DNA of 64,000 nucleotides, from positions 62,001 through 126,000 of the forward strand of contig WNNJ02000927.1 of assembly GCA_012934845.2 (NCBI GenBank), read 5' to 3'. The notes under the pieces were generated by a model, which searched no databases, was not told the DNA's origin, and saw only the letters and a list, made by a program, of their open reading frames with translations. Below, piece by piece: positions 1 to 10,899 of the stretch. The translations under genes were made by a program, and so were the position numbers. Each line of letters starts with the position of its first letter. The stretch's first letter is position 1. The stretch is from Pomphorhynchus laevis. Lineage: Eukaryota > Acanthocephala > Palaeacanthocephala > Echinorhynchida > Pomphorhynchidae.

Positions 1-934
1 AATATTATTTTGTAAATGCAAAATCTTAACTAACAAATCTTCACATTTTAACTAAAAAATATGCTAGGAGTCAATGGTTTAGGCTACCAAATGTACTGCC
101 ATAATTGTACTGACTATCAGAATTAATTAACGTTTCACTATTGCTTTTTTATATATAGAGAGAGTTAAAAGTTCTGATAATAATAAATAAAAATAAACTA
201 ATTACAATTGAGAAAGAGTTCAAATAAATTTGAGACGTATATCTGTTACGCTGCATTGGGCTGGTTTAGAACACTTATTTATTCAGAGCTTTCAGCTTTG
301 CGGCTTCTTCATTTGATACAAGTGAAAGTATTTTTATCACTTAGATTTTTTCATATTACATACTCGTATAAACATATATCACATTGAATATATATAGCTA
401 CGGTATCATTACTTTTAACTTCATACAACTTGACTCACAATATACCAAGCTTAAGCCTGACATATTGGTATAGTTTCGTACGCTACTGCTGTGAAATGGT
501 GCACCCGAAATCATCAGAAAGCTGTGTACCGCTATAGTTTTCTTTTAAACTCCCTTTTTTCACTTTCAAATTCAAACTTCGATTTTTTCGATAGAAAGGT
601 CTATCCCTTACCGATTAGGCTAGCCATCCGGTACAGCTAAAAATTCTTCAGTATATGAAACCTTCAATGTAATGAATTTTTGAAATTGCATTTTGCGAGA
701 TGCATTTAAAGAATTCTTTCTTTTATATTTAATACTGATGTGATTATGATATCATAGAATCGGTGCTGGTAATCCTTTGATGGATTCTTTCATTTGTTTA
801 TAAGTTTTGCTGGATCACACAAGGTGATTTCGCAGCAGAAACGAGTTACGGTATCATTCATTCGTTACTTTTCACTTCATACACCTTATGGGCATAGCCT
901 TTTTAAGTTAACCTCATGTGATCCATTCTACGAT
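1..934. other. No gene seen
   Basis: A+T-rich sequence with no convincing ORF, exon or RNA gene. The part from about 770 (near 'ctggatcacacaaggtgatttc') may be a worn fragment of the repeat that follows, but I could not align it securely. Confidence 0.5.
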
Positions 935-1660
935 CAATTATAAAACTATCCTTTAAAGAGATTCTGTGAGAAGACAAGTAACGACAGCAATTAAAATTCC
1001 TACAGAATAAAATTAGGAAGATCCGGAAAGCAGTGATTAGTTTAACGATGCTAGTAGCTTGCCCATGCTACCACGCAAGCAAATTTTCGGAGAAACTTTT
1101 TAATATATCACAAGCTAGCCGAAACGATTGATGGTAGTTCACCCCACCGATGAGTGCTGTTGGCTACCATCAGCTCATCTAGTTGTTATAAAGAAGTGTG
1201 CTCTTCATGTAATCGAATTCCGGTTTTTGTCAACATCTATAATTATGAAACTGAAGCTTATTAGCTCCCGAAACACAGTGCGAACCATTATACTCTTGAA
1301 TTATTAAGCTGTATCCTCAAAGGATTCCATTAGTAAACAAGCAACGACAACAATTAAATCTTTTGTCGATGAAAATTAGGATGATCCGGATAGCACTTGG
1401 GTAGTTTATAGAGGTAATGCCCATGCTACTACGTTAGCAAATTCTCGAAAATGCCTTTTAATATATCACAAGGCAGCCGAAACGACTGATGGTAGTTCAC
1501 CCAACTGATGAGTGCTGCCGGCTACCATCAGCTTGTCTAGGAATGAAAGGAAGTCTGCTCTGCATGTAATCGAACTCCAGTTTTTGGCAACATTTACAAT
1601 GATGAAACTGAAGCTTGTAGGCTCTCGGAGCACAGTGTGAAACATTCTACTATCAAATTA
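935..1660. repeat. Tandem dimer, period about 362 bp
   Basis: Two diverged copies lie head to tail, about 935-1300 and 1298-1660. Matching landmarks include 'acaag(t/c)aacgaca(g/a)caatt' at 974 and 1337, 'ttttaatatatcacaa' and 'gtgctcttcatgtaatcga'. Between the copies most substitutions fall outside a short, GC-richer core (1114-1195 and 1466-1545). That core keeps the inverted pair GATGGTAG...CTACCATC and the words CCGAAACG and GATGAGTGCTG. Unit size is in the range of ribozyme satellites, but the hammerhead words are in the wrong order for a normal fold, so I call it only a tandem repeat. Confidence 0.75.
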
Positions 1661-2865
1661 TATATAAAGAGAAATATTTTTGACAATATTTAATCCGATA
1701 TTAAATATGGATCCCAATAATCGATTATCGAATACACCTTCATGTTTTGGTTTTTCAGCCTAGAATTAATTAAAATAAATACTGAAACATTTTTATATTA
1801 AGATATTTCATTCGATAATAATGTCTTGTGATAGTTAAATATAAAATATTGATACTTAAATAATATGAACATTTAATGTAATTTATCATTGAAGTTTGAA
1901 TTAAATTGAAATAAAATTCGATCAAACTTTATCATAAATTGTTTCAATTTGAACATTTTTCCTTTGCACTCTTTTTTCTTAAGTAAAACAAGATACAAGC
2001 TAATAAAGTTGAAATACAATTTAAATCAAAATATAAGATGTGTGCTGATCGGAACGTGTATTTACTTTACATATTAGCATTATGTTTCTGAATAATAAAA
2101 TAAGATAAGGTAAATAAGCTAAGATAATATAACACAATCAATAACCTCCAAATATTCGACTTTGAAAACATGATGATTAACATTTTTGCGAATCTTAGAG
2201 ACATTTTTAAATTTACAGCGAAGATTAATAAAACTTGTTTTAATTTAAAATGTTAACGTTATCATCTAGTTAATTACGATTTTGTTCTTTTAAACCGCTA
2301 GGCTTTTATTTAACTTTTATGTTTCTGGTTTGTAGTTTGCTTAGTGTTTTCGTTTTCCATGTTGTTTTGCTGCCATCTTTCTATGCATGCACCATATCCT
2401 GCATGTTCCCATTGTACCTCTATCTTTGTTTACTAATTTTATTAGAATCTTACTAAAAAGTTTTACGCTAAGTTTAATGCAATCCAAAGGTATGCATGTC
2501 AATGTAATCTTAGCAATCGTATGCATTTTTATGTAAAATTAAATTTAGAAACCGTTTATTCTGATTAGAAGTCATCAAGATAAACTGACTAGATATCATT
2601 AATTTCAATTTGATGACACTAAATTCTTATTCTTATTTATTAGTCAATCCATACATTTGATTTTTATTTCAAATTTTAATTATAAATTAAAATTAAACCC
2701 TCTTTGCGTAGTTTTCTCTCACTACGAATCAATTTCTGATTTTATTCTACCAATATATCTGAAATATATTTCCGATGTTGTCAGCGTGCCTTTATATTGG
2801 ATATTAATGAAAAGGAATATTAATAAAGCGTCTTCATATTGAATATTAATAAAGTTTCAGCCCCT
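1661..2865. other. No gene seen
   Basis: A+T-rich, probably intronic or intergenic. Around 2590-2720 there is sequence resembling the Penelope-end repeat that follows (for example 'tttattagtcaatccatac'), suggesting an older, worn copy. Confidence 0.4.
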
Positions 2866-3540
2866 GAAAAATAGGGCCGAAACCTGATAACACAGCAGTT
2901 TCTCCTGATAATCTCTATTCCTTATTTGTATATTACATCGTATATTATTTATAAATCAATTCATAAAAATAGACTTTTTAAATTTTAATAATACTCTTTA
3001 TCATTATATTACTATAAATTGTATGACATATTATAATTATTTATTATTTATAACTATTTATCCAATTAATATAAATATGAATTGTATAAAATCTTATATA
3101 AACATTTATTATATATAATTATGAATCTTTATTTTTAATTTATATATATTATAAAATACGTAGACTAAGTAATCTGATTTATACGATAATCATCCTGATT
3201 GAAACATTTAAATTAATCATTATATCATTGCTAATAATTACAGCTAATTTTATCAGCTGACAGTTATTGAGAGCTCTACACATTTTGGTATAAATCAGAT
3301 CAGATAACTGAGTCTACATATTTTATACTATATATAAATTAAAAATAAAAATAAATAATTATAAGATTTTATACAATTTATATAACGAGAAATTTATTAT
3401 AAAAATTTAGAATAAAAATCAATTTTTATTAATTGACTAATAAATAACAGATGTTGTATCAGAATAAGGATTAGAGGTCATCAGGAAGAACTGCTATGCT
3501 ATCAGGTTTTGGGCCCTATTCCTATAAAAGGTAATGGTGT
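2866..3540. repeat. Tail-to-tail palindrome of Penelope-like element ends
   Basis: Two arms are inverted copies of one another. The left arm (about 2866-3190) runs from GGGCCGAAACCTGATAAC to 'gtagactaagtaatctgat'. The right arm (about 3285-3535, read on the minus strand) runs from GGGCCCAAAACCTGATAGC to 'tagactcagttatctgatc'. The same segment follows the end of a reverse-transcriptase ORF on the minus strand at 50440-50800 and on the plus strand at 38290-38700. It is therefore the 3' terminal region of that Penelope-like family, here without any coding part. Confidence 0.7.
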
Positions 3541-5697
3541 TAAAACACCACCTACCTTTGTTACTAGATGATGTTTTAAGCATCCAAGAAGTTAAGGATA
3601 TGAAATACTAGAAAACTGCAAAGTTTTTATATTTAAGTATGACAGGTGAACTGTATTCACCTTCCATACTCACATGAATAGCTGATACTAAAGTTTGTAA
3701 GTAAATTAAATTCTCTTATTTACTTTAAGTACTCGTCTTTTTTATCCTTATAATAAACATTCCATTCGATCATGATGAAAATTGGAAATGTAACATTTCA
3801 TAGAACTGTGTTCATTATTTTGACAAACAAAAATTATATAGTATTACTGTAGAATAACTAAATGTTTTATTTGAAATTTAAAATAATTTAAATTCAAAAT
3901 TTTATATTTAATTTTTATTACACTGTTACGCAGTTTTCGTAATTTGTTAATTCGCAAAACATATACAAAACAAAATCTTAATTGAAAACAATTAAATTGT
4001 AGAATATATTCAATACAATTGATTATTATTAAGTTGAAATTATAATTTTATAGATTTAAGATTAAATGAAAAATTCGTCGTCTTACACGTAAGACGAAAG
4101 TATTTCATTAAATCTAATTGCCAATAGAAGCAGGCGAATCAAGTGATCGTCAGCCAACATTAAAAGGATCGAAATGTGAAATGTATGTATTGGATCAGTA
4201 GCTGACTACGCCCACTAATACTGAAATGTAGTGTACTACTGTTGGCTTATAGATAGGGTTAAAGTGGCGTGCAGAATAGAAAATAGTAATCAAAATTTCA
4301 ATTAATATTATAATTATATACACAAAAATTAATTTAATTATGATTGGATTTTAGAATATAATTAAGCTGCAGATTAAAAGAATTATGATGTAGGTCAGAT
4401 ACTCTGTTAATGAAGTACATTTGATTTATTTAAGTTTAATAGAATGCTAATTTACTGATTAAGTTACATTATTTTTATTTACTAATTGCATATTACAAAA
4501 TCGGTTATAATGAATACGCGACGAATATCTTAAAGATAGATCGATTTATGCCGATACTTGGGTTCACTTATAAATTGTAATAATTAAAATTTATATAACA
4601 AATAGAAAATGTAGTTGACACTAAAATTCTGTTTTACGATATGCAATACGTTGTCGAATACTTTATCAAAATGTCTTTGTAAATGCTTTATTCTATGGTT
4701 TGTTGGTCAAATTGTTTAGTTTGACAAACTTATGATACAAAAAAATAAGATTTTTGCCCTTCTCAAATTCTCCTGTAAGCATTTGAATGTTATGCACTTA
4801 ATTCGTCATGGTAAACGTCATATTTAGATCCAAGAGTATTACTAATTGGATCTAAAAGTATTTATCTCTATAATATTAACATCAAGAAGTATTGTGTACT
4901 TCTTTTTTGCTAACACGACGATAAAACCGCAGTCTCTTCATTATTATTTAATTGATATATAAAATCTAACAAAATGAATTTGATGAAGAATCAAACTAAA
5001 TTATAGTTTAATCTATACAATTATGTTAATGCATTTGGTGCCTACTTGAATCCATCATTAAATAATGACTATATAATAAATTTCCAACAAATATTTATAG
5101 TACATTAATTTCTGCGCCGGTAATTATCCTACACTTTTGATATATCAAGTTTATACAAAATTTGTCCATCAATTTTTTAGAATCGATGAAACATATATTA
5201 TATACATTATAATTTATATATACTATATACATTATATCATATGTGTGATATATAATATATTATTCAATACATACATTGTGCATAAAAATATAAAAAGTGT
5301 CGTTCCATCGAAATAATTGTCTTTAAAAGCATAATGTAATTTGTTTATGTCCTAAATATCACATTGAAGAGCTGTAAAAATTGGAAAATCTGACCTTTAT
5401 TTAAAGTTATTTCACGTTTCTTACTGTTTGTTCAAAACATATGCTAATTATTAAATTAAAATTTAATTTAAAGGTTACTGTTTTTCTTGTAAATAATAGC
5501 AGATATCTAACATATCTTACATCTTACAATATGATTTAGGAATAAAATGCACAGGAAAGTATTTTCAATCATTTTGTTTAATTTTTAAAGAAAAAAGTAT
5601 TAGCTACAAATCATTTAACAAAAATCTATAGCACACGTAACGGAGCCGCGAATAACACAAGAAATCGGTTGGTAACATACAAAAGAAATATTAGTTG
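3541..5697. other. No gene seen; short hairpin near 4075
   Basis: A+T-rich. A small perfect hairpin, GTCTTACACGTAAGAC, lies near 4080. 5180-5270 is a (TA)-rich low-complexity tract. This stretch lies just 3' of the last exon of the minus-strand host gene and probably holds its 3' UTR and downstream sequence; no clear poly(A) signal was settled on. Confidence 0.4.
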
Positions 5698-5914
5698 TTA
5701 CATTTGTCTAGACATGTTATCTATCATCTTTAAAAATGAATACGCGATTGCGATCAACATAATGATAAGTAGAACTGTACAGAATATGTAGAACTTATGG
5801 TAGTTAAATTGGGGTTGGGTTCGTTGATGAGCTTGTGAGACAACAAATCCAGTACTAAGCTTGCTGGTTAACTGGCTATTTTCTATTTCACTACGCATAC
5901 TGGCCGACGATTCC
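5698..5914 (-). CDS. Last coding exon, tail-anchored membrane protein (host gene 1)
   Basis: On the minus strand a strong acceptor (pyrimidine run, then TGTTCTGTTTAG) opens this exon at 5914, and it reads to a TAA at 5698. The first base completes an Arg codon split as AG|G, matching the phase of the upstream exons at 15634, 21459 and 30078. The exon encodes E-S-S-A-S then 66 residues: a polar stretch (MRSEIENSQLTSKLSTGF...), one hydrophobic helix (FYIFCTVLLIIMLIAIAYSF, about residues 96-116 of the joined protein) and ten polar residues (KMIDNMSRQM). A single C-terminal helix with a short tail is the layout of a tail-anchored ER or mitochondrial protein with its body in the cytosol. I do not recognise the family. 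Start is set by splicing, not by an ATG. Confidence 0.6.
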
Positions 5915-7859
5915 CTAAACAGAACAAACAGTGAAAGATAAAACGGTACGTAAATTGTAATACTTTAACGTAAGCAACATTATAGTTGATTATGTAATTT
6001 AAATTACATTATTAATCATAAATAATTAATATTAATTATAATTAATATAATATAATTAGATAATAATAAAAAAAATACTTTGTCTAGCAAGCAAAATTCA
6101 GACACTAAAATTATCAAAATTTCTACAAATGAATAGACTATTTGTAGCGAATTCTTAATGAATAAATTCATTATATACTTCAAATAAGTAAGAAATTAGT
6201 TATTAGTTTGCACGATTGTAGGAAGTAAATTTCGTAATTGTACAAATAGGTTATCATTTATGAGTTATATATGCTTTCAATTGATATCAAGTTTGGTTAA
6301 AAATAATCAGTAGTAAGTTTTAAGGGGAAATCAGGGATGTGATAATTTACTTTGAATTTTAATGTAATTTTGTCAGCAAAATCTTAGTGAAATTTTCTAT
6401 ATCTAGCGCTCAATAAAATTGATTAATCAAATTTTATTTGAAATTTGAAATAATACTAATTCCTTGGAATTATCAGAAGCGGAATCAATAGATTCTACTC
6501 CTGAATTTGCTAGTGGCATCCTCAGAAATAGTAACAAAACGTACCTTTAGTTTGTTTCTGTTTCTGATAATGTAGCGACAACTAGTGAAATAATAAAAAA
6601 ATAAAAATAATGTTTTATTTATCTTGCTCTAAAAGTGAAAATTAGAAAATGAACCAGCAGCACTTATTTTTAAATATATTAATACTGTTTCACTCTTTAG
6701 CGCTTAAGCTATCATAGTCTATATATTTTATTGTCGGATCTTTCTGTAATGATTAAGATATAATTTCAACTCAATGAAATGTTTCATTAAACATCTAATG
6801 ATCATATTGAAATATTAGAATAAGTATCACTTAACAATAAATTTCTGCTAACTTAAATTATCGCATTCAATATACAGTGCGCATTTACTGTGTACTTTCT
6901 GTAACCGCTCATTTCCACTTTACATACATAGATATATGTGTCACAAGCATTAATATTGTGTTTTGCTTATAAAAGGTATTTTATCTATTTTGAAAACGAT
7001 CAAACAATGTAAAGATGATAATTCCGAAGTGCATTATCAATATAAATGTATGTACAGTTTTAATTTATCTAAATTTGATTGAACAAACTTCCTCCTGTAA
7101 GAAAGTTAAACAAATTTGTGGAAATAACGGTCAAAACTTTACTAAATATAGGAGAATATTTTAATTGTCTTCTCTGTCCTTTCATCATGATGTTATATAC
7201 AACAAAAGCTATAGTTCTGCAAAAAAATTACTGGTACTTTCAAAATTGTATTTTTCACTCACGAGTTCGCGAGTATATACATTAGTTATTTTAATAACAA
7301 GCTAACTCAATATGGATCTATTAAATATAAGACAATAATTGCCTCTGTTAAAATCTTGAATATTGACCATAATATTGAGAAGGACGACATCACGGTACTT
7401 AAGAAAGAATTCGCTTTCAAGAATAAAATATATAATCAGTAGGAAATGTGCGACACTAAAGATAGCATTCGCAACAACTTCCTTAGACAATGCACTTAAA
7501 TCTAAGAGAACATTTTAACCTTTTATTGGCACTAATCTAATCTTTAGATATACAACATCAGACGAATTCATATAACCATATTACCAAAAGTGTCATACAT
7601 GGGGTATTATGGCTCAACCTGCAAGCGCTCACAAATGTGACTGAGATGTAATAAACTCAAGCAACATAAAGATTAAAGTTGTCCCCTCACCAATTTAATC
7701 AAAGCATACTACAATAGACACTATTTAAAGAGTTAAAGTCGAATTCTTACATCCAAGTCGCATAATATTCGCATAAACTTACTCCAGCACAATTCTCAAA
7801 CGATGAAATCGTTTTACTTATTGACAAAAGACAATTTCTAGTTATCGATAGATATAACG
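5915..7859. other. Probable intron of host gene 1
   Basis: No retroelement protein or RNA gene recognised. One possible 37-nt exon (6545-6581, minus strand, good acceptor and GTACGT donor) would break the reading frame of the last exon, so it is not counted as coding. Confidence 0.4.
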
Positions 7860-8275
7860 TGTCTGTTTCTTTTGAACCCTTTATCTTCTTTTTGGAAGAT
7901 ATTTAAGAAGGAGAAGTTTGTAACTTGGAAACTGAATGCGTTTGGCTGGATTAGTGTATTCGCTTTTGACAGTTTCAATTGAGTATATTGCCCATTACAA
8001 TTGTGGATCCACTTCCTCGCAAAATATCACCCCGTTTTGGTTTGATTTCAGTAGTAAGGTCTTGATTTTTACTGATATCTTGAATGCCTTGAATCCCACA
8101 TCAAGTATCTTCAAATCTTATTTAGCGATTTCCACTCTTATCGATCAGCTTTTGACATATGGTAAGAGGAAATATACCGCTATTCCTATGTTGCTAGTTT
8201 CCCGTTTTGATATTACATATATGAATATAGCACGCAGAATAATTTTAGCAAAAAAATATCCTTCCAAATTCTAAA
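7860..8275 (+). pseudogene. Degenerate fragment of jockey-like LINE ORF2
   Basis: The translation FWKIFKKEKFVTWKLNAFGW (7889 onward) matches FWKIFKKEKFVCWKDRALGW in the LINE at 31745-34215. Further on, in a shifted frame, DILNALNPTSS and QLLTYGKRKYTAIPMLLVS match the linker region between endonuclease and RT in the copies at 43500 and 46200. Only this middle part is left; it is old and frame-shifted and lies inside the host intron. The family's copies are spread over the window. Confidence 0.65.
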
Positions 8276-8839
8276 AGATCTAACGCCAATTCAAAATTCT
8301 TTCATCTCCATCTAATCATCATGCGCTGCGATTGAAACATCAGGTGTGTGGCAGACCATGGTTGTCTTGATCGCAAGGTTTCGCGTTGATGCATGCTCCT
8401 GAATCTCTAGGTTATTAGACTACTTCTGATTTAGCGCCTAATCAGAAGACAAATCATACACAAACTAAGACAAGAAATATTTTTATCGCTATTTTTTATC
8501 TTTCTCTATTTTCTCATTTATGGTAATGAATGAGTTATTAAGAACATCATTTATTTAATTAACTTTATTTGTTTGCGTTATATCGTAGCAAATTACGCGA
8601 TGTTTCGCGCATATACATGATTGGATAGGATTTTAAAGCAGGTAAGTTCCCGATAATAAGTTAATTCAAATATCGATAACAAGTTGCAATAAGTATCAGA
8701 ACTATCTATTAAGGAAATCCTTATCATCAGTGTAACTGAGTGAGAACATTATGGTATTTAGAATTTAATAGGTTGTAGTGAGCGAGTGTATTATTGAATT
8801 TAGAATTTTACAACAAACTTATTAGTAGCTTCGATATTA

Positions 8840-8960
8840 TATTTATAATAATACGTATCTAATATTTTGTTGTATATAATGTTTTTTATTAACATACAAT
8901 AATATTAACATACAATAATAATATTATATATCAATAATATTAATAATATTAACATACAAT
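8840..8960. repeat. A+T repeat family, copy 1
   Basis: Contains 'tataataatacgtatctaat' followed by 'ttgtatataatg' and 'acatacaataata'. The same string recurs near 10125-10215 and 15090-15165, so it is a dispersed repeat rather than chance A+T sequence. 8880-9100 continues as ATT/AAT-rich simple sequence. Confidence 0.6.
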
Positions 8961-9599
8961 ATGTGTAATATATTGTATATTATATCGTACAATATATAAT
9001 ACAATTATATAATATATTATATAATATTAATCAATATTATATATTAATAATATTATAGATCAATAATATTAATAATATTAACATACAATAATATTAATGT
9101 AGAGATGATTTATTGGCCTCTTTGTTTCTCGACATTGGGCTAAACTAAATAAAAACACCAAATATACATTAAAACAGATAAAATACAAAATATCTTCGCC
9201 ATGGCTGATGACTCCGTAGTTTGTCAATCTCCGTCGAGCTCATCTTTGAAAAATGGGGGCAGTCGAACACATGAAGCAAGAAGTACATGATTGAAGACAA
9301 TACATACAGATGCATGTTGATGTGCGGTTATGAAGGTAGATACGGATAGATATTAATTTGAATGAATGCAGGGTTCAGATATATGTCTGGGCCAAGTAAA
9401 GATAATTTTACTTTAAGGTTTTCGAAATGATTGAAGAAAAATAATGAAGAAAAATATAATAATGAAGAAAACGTTATAAGTGTTCAAGATAATCACAACA
9501 GCTTAAAAACTTGTCTTGTTTCTTATAAATACTAACAATCGTCCAGCTGGTAAAATGTTTCTTGGTTATTAATACTTACAAACGGATTACTACTGAAAA

Positions 9600-10101
9600 T
9601 CGGTCGTTACAATGAAACCGTTGAAACTGTAGCGAAATCTTTACAAGAACAGGGATACCGACATTGTCCTTTATAAAACGTGGAGCTGAGTAAATCCAAC
9701 TCTGAGATAAACGTCAGTGAAATCTCAGTATTATCGAAAAAGATAGAGGCGATGATGTGCTTGCAATGGTCTATCTGCCGTGTGCAAGAGCTGCCACTGC
9801 TGTCGCATTGGACGTTCGTGCATTGACTGTTTAGCATCAGGCTGCTCAAACCGCTCTAAATCCCAAGACATTGATTTCATCGTTGAATCAACATTCGGTA
9901 AACACCCAAATTTCTCAGCATTCTTCTACATCTCAACTTCCATCAACGTCAATACAAAAATTAAATAGCCTTGATGATACATGTAAAGATGGATCATTAC
10001 ACGAAGTGCAATGCTCTACACCTAATTGTCCAGCTTACATGCCTATATGGCTATCGCAACGCATCCCAAGCCGAGAGGCTGCAGCGGGTATTAATAAATA
10101 A
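9600..10101 (+). other. Cysteine-cluster ORF fragment, possibly RLE-LINE N-terminal part
   Basis: The plus-strand translation near 9780 gives VCKSCHCCRIGRSCIDCLAS then GCSN, a dense cysteine cluster. It resembles the cysteine cluster KCKGYKCAKNGISC...NCHN at the start of the minus-strand RLE-LINE at 13400. A second frame (9871-10101) gives a Ser/Gln-rich stretch, then CSTPNCPAYMPIWLSQRIPS. The two frames do not join as written. It may be the 5' part of another copy of that LINE, or an unrelated zinc-binding exon; the evidence is weak. Confidence 0.3.
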
Positions 10102-10109
10102 CTTCTCAG

Positions 10110-10215
10110 ATTAATAATAATATTATTGTAAATATTATTCTATTTATAATAATACGTATCCAATATTATATTGTATATAATGTTGTATAATATTAGCATA
10201 CAATAATAATATTTT
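10110..10215. repeat. A+T repeat family, copy 2
   Basis: Carries 'tataataatacgtatccaat', then 'attatattgtatataatg' and 'ttagcatacaataataat'. Nearly identical to the copy at 15090-15165. Confidence 0.65.
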
Positions 10216-10434
10216 AAATAGTTGATAATTTGATAAATCATTATTGGAGCTGGATCACAGAAGGAAGAATTTTTTTGATATTTCGCTAACTTCTGTTAGC
10301 ATTTTCAGAGAATTACATAGAGTAATTTTCTGTAATTAATTTTCTGAAAATTACCTGTAATTTTCCAAAGATCCTAACAGAAGTTAGCGAAATATCAAAA
10401 ATTCCTCTCTTCTTTGATCCAGCTCCAATTATTA
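10213..10434. repeat. Fold-back element, family B, with hammerhead-like arms
   Basis: A hairpin about 200 bp long: the left arm begins 'attattggagctggatcaca' and the right arm ends 'ctttgatccagctccaatt'. Next to the centre both arms carry the module TTAGCGAAATATCA (or its complement) and pieces of CTGAAGATGCTAACAGAA. Three more copies lie at 19636, 39826 and 49021 (the last is half an element). A dispersed non-coding hairpin; see findings for the ribozyme-like core. Confidence 0.75.
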
Positions 10435-10899
10435 TTTAATTATATTAATAATTTTTTTATCAAAAATTTTATACACAAAATATTGGGTTACCCGCAAATG
10501 GGTCCCTAAATTTTAAAAATAATATGTGATAAATTTAATCGTTTTTCTTTTCAAATTATATAATATTATGCATCAGTGTGATTAACCATATTGTCACGAA
10601 GCGTGTTCCATATGAATTTTCGATTTACTCGATAGGTCCATGATTTCGCCTTTACGAATGCGATACCGCATTAAAATTTATTCTTTTCCGCATTAAACAA
10701 ATTGCGTTTGCGTGTCTTGGTTTAACTTGACTTTAAATGTGCAAGATGTTTTAATACAGCTGCGGCTTTTCTCGATGTTCCACCCAACGAGGAAAAAATT
10801 AAGGGAATAAACGAGGCATTTTTGACCGTGGTTAGATTATGAATACTGACGTCAAAAAACGTCCGCTCCGTTGCACCGCCAAATATACCTGATCATACA
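10435..10899. other. Probable 3' tail of the RLE-LINE; no gene seen
   Basis: Non-coding by eye. The part nearest 10900 is less A+T-rich and probably belongs to the 3' end of the minus-strand LINE copy. Confidence 0.35.

Noticed and set aside
1114-1545. Hammerhead at the tandem dimer (CCGAAACG and CTGATGAG words)
   Set aside because: GAAA precedes CUGAUGA, so only a type II form with open stem II is possible. Stem I (GUU/AAC) would use up the core C3, and stem III has only two pairs. Copy 1 also has CCGAUGA. I keep the repeat but not the ribozyme call.
6545-6581. 37-nt exon of host gene 1
   Set aside because: Splice sites are good, but its length shifts the frame and would end the protein soon after. 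It could be a rare cassette exon, not counted.
8581-8642. Plus-strand exon ending at AAAGCAG|GTAAGTT
   Set aside because: The donor looks strong, but all three frames meet a stop before the donor and no partner exon was seen.
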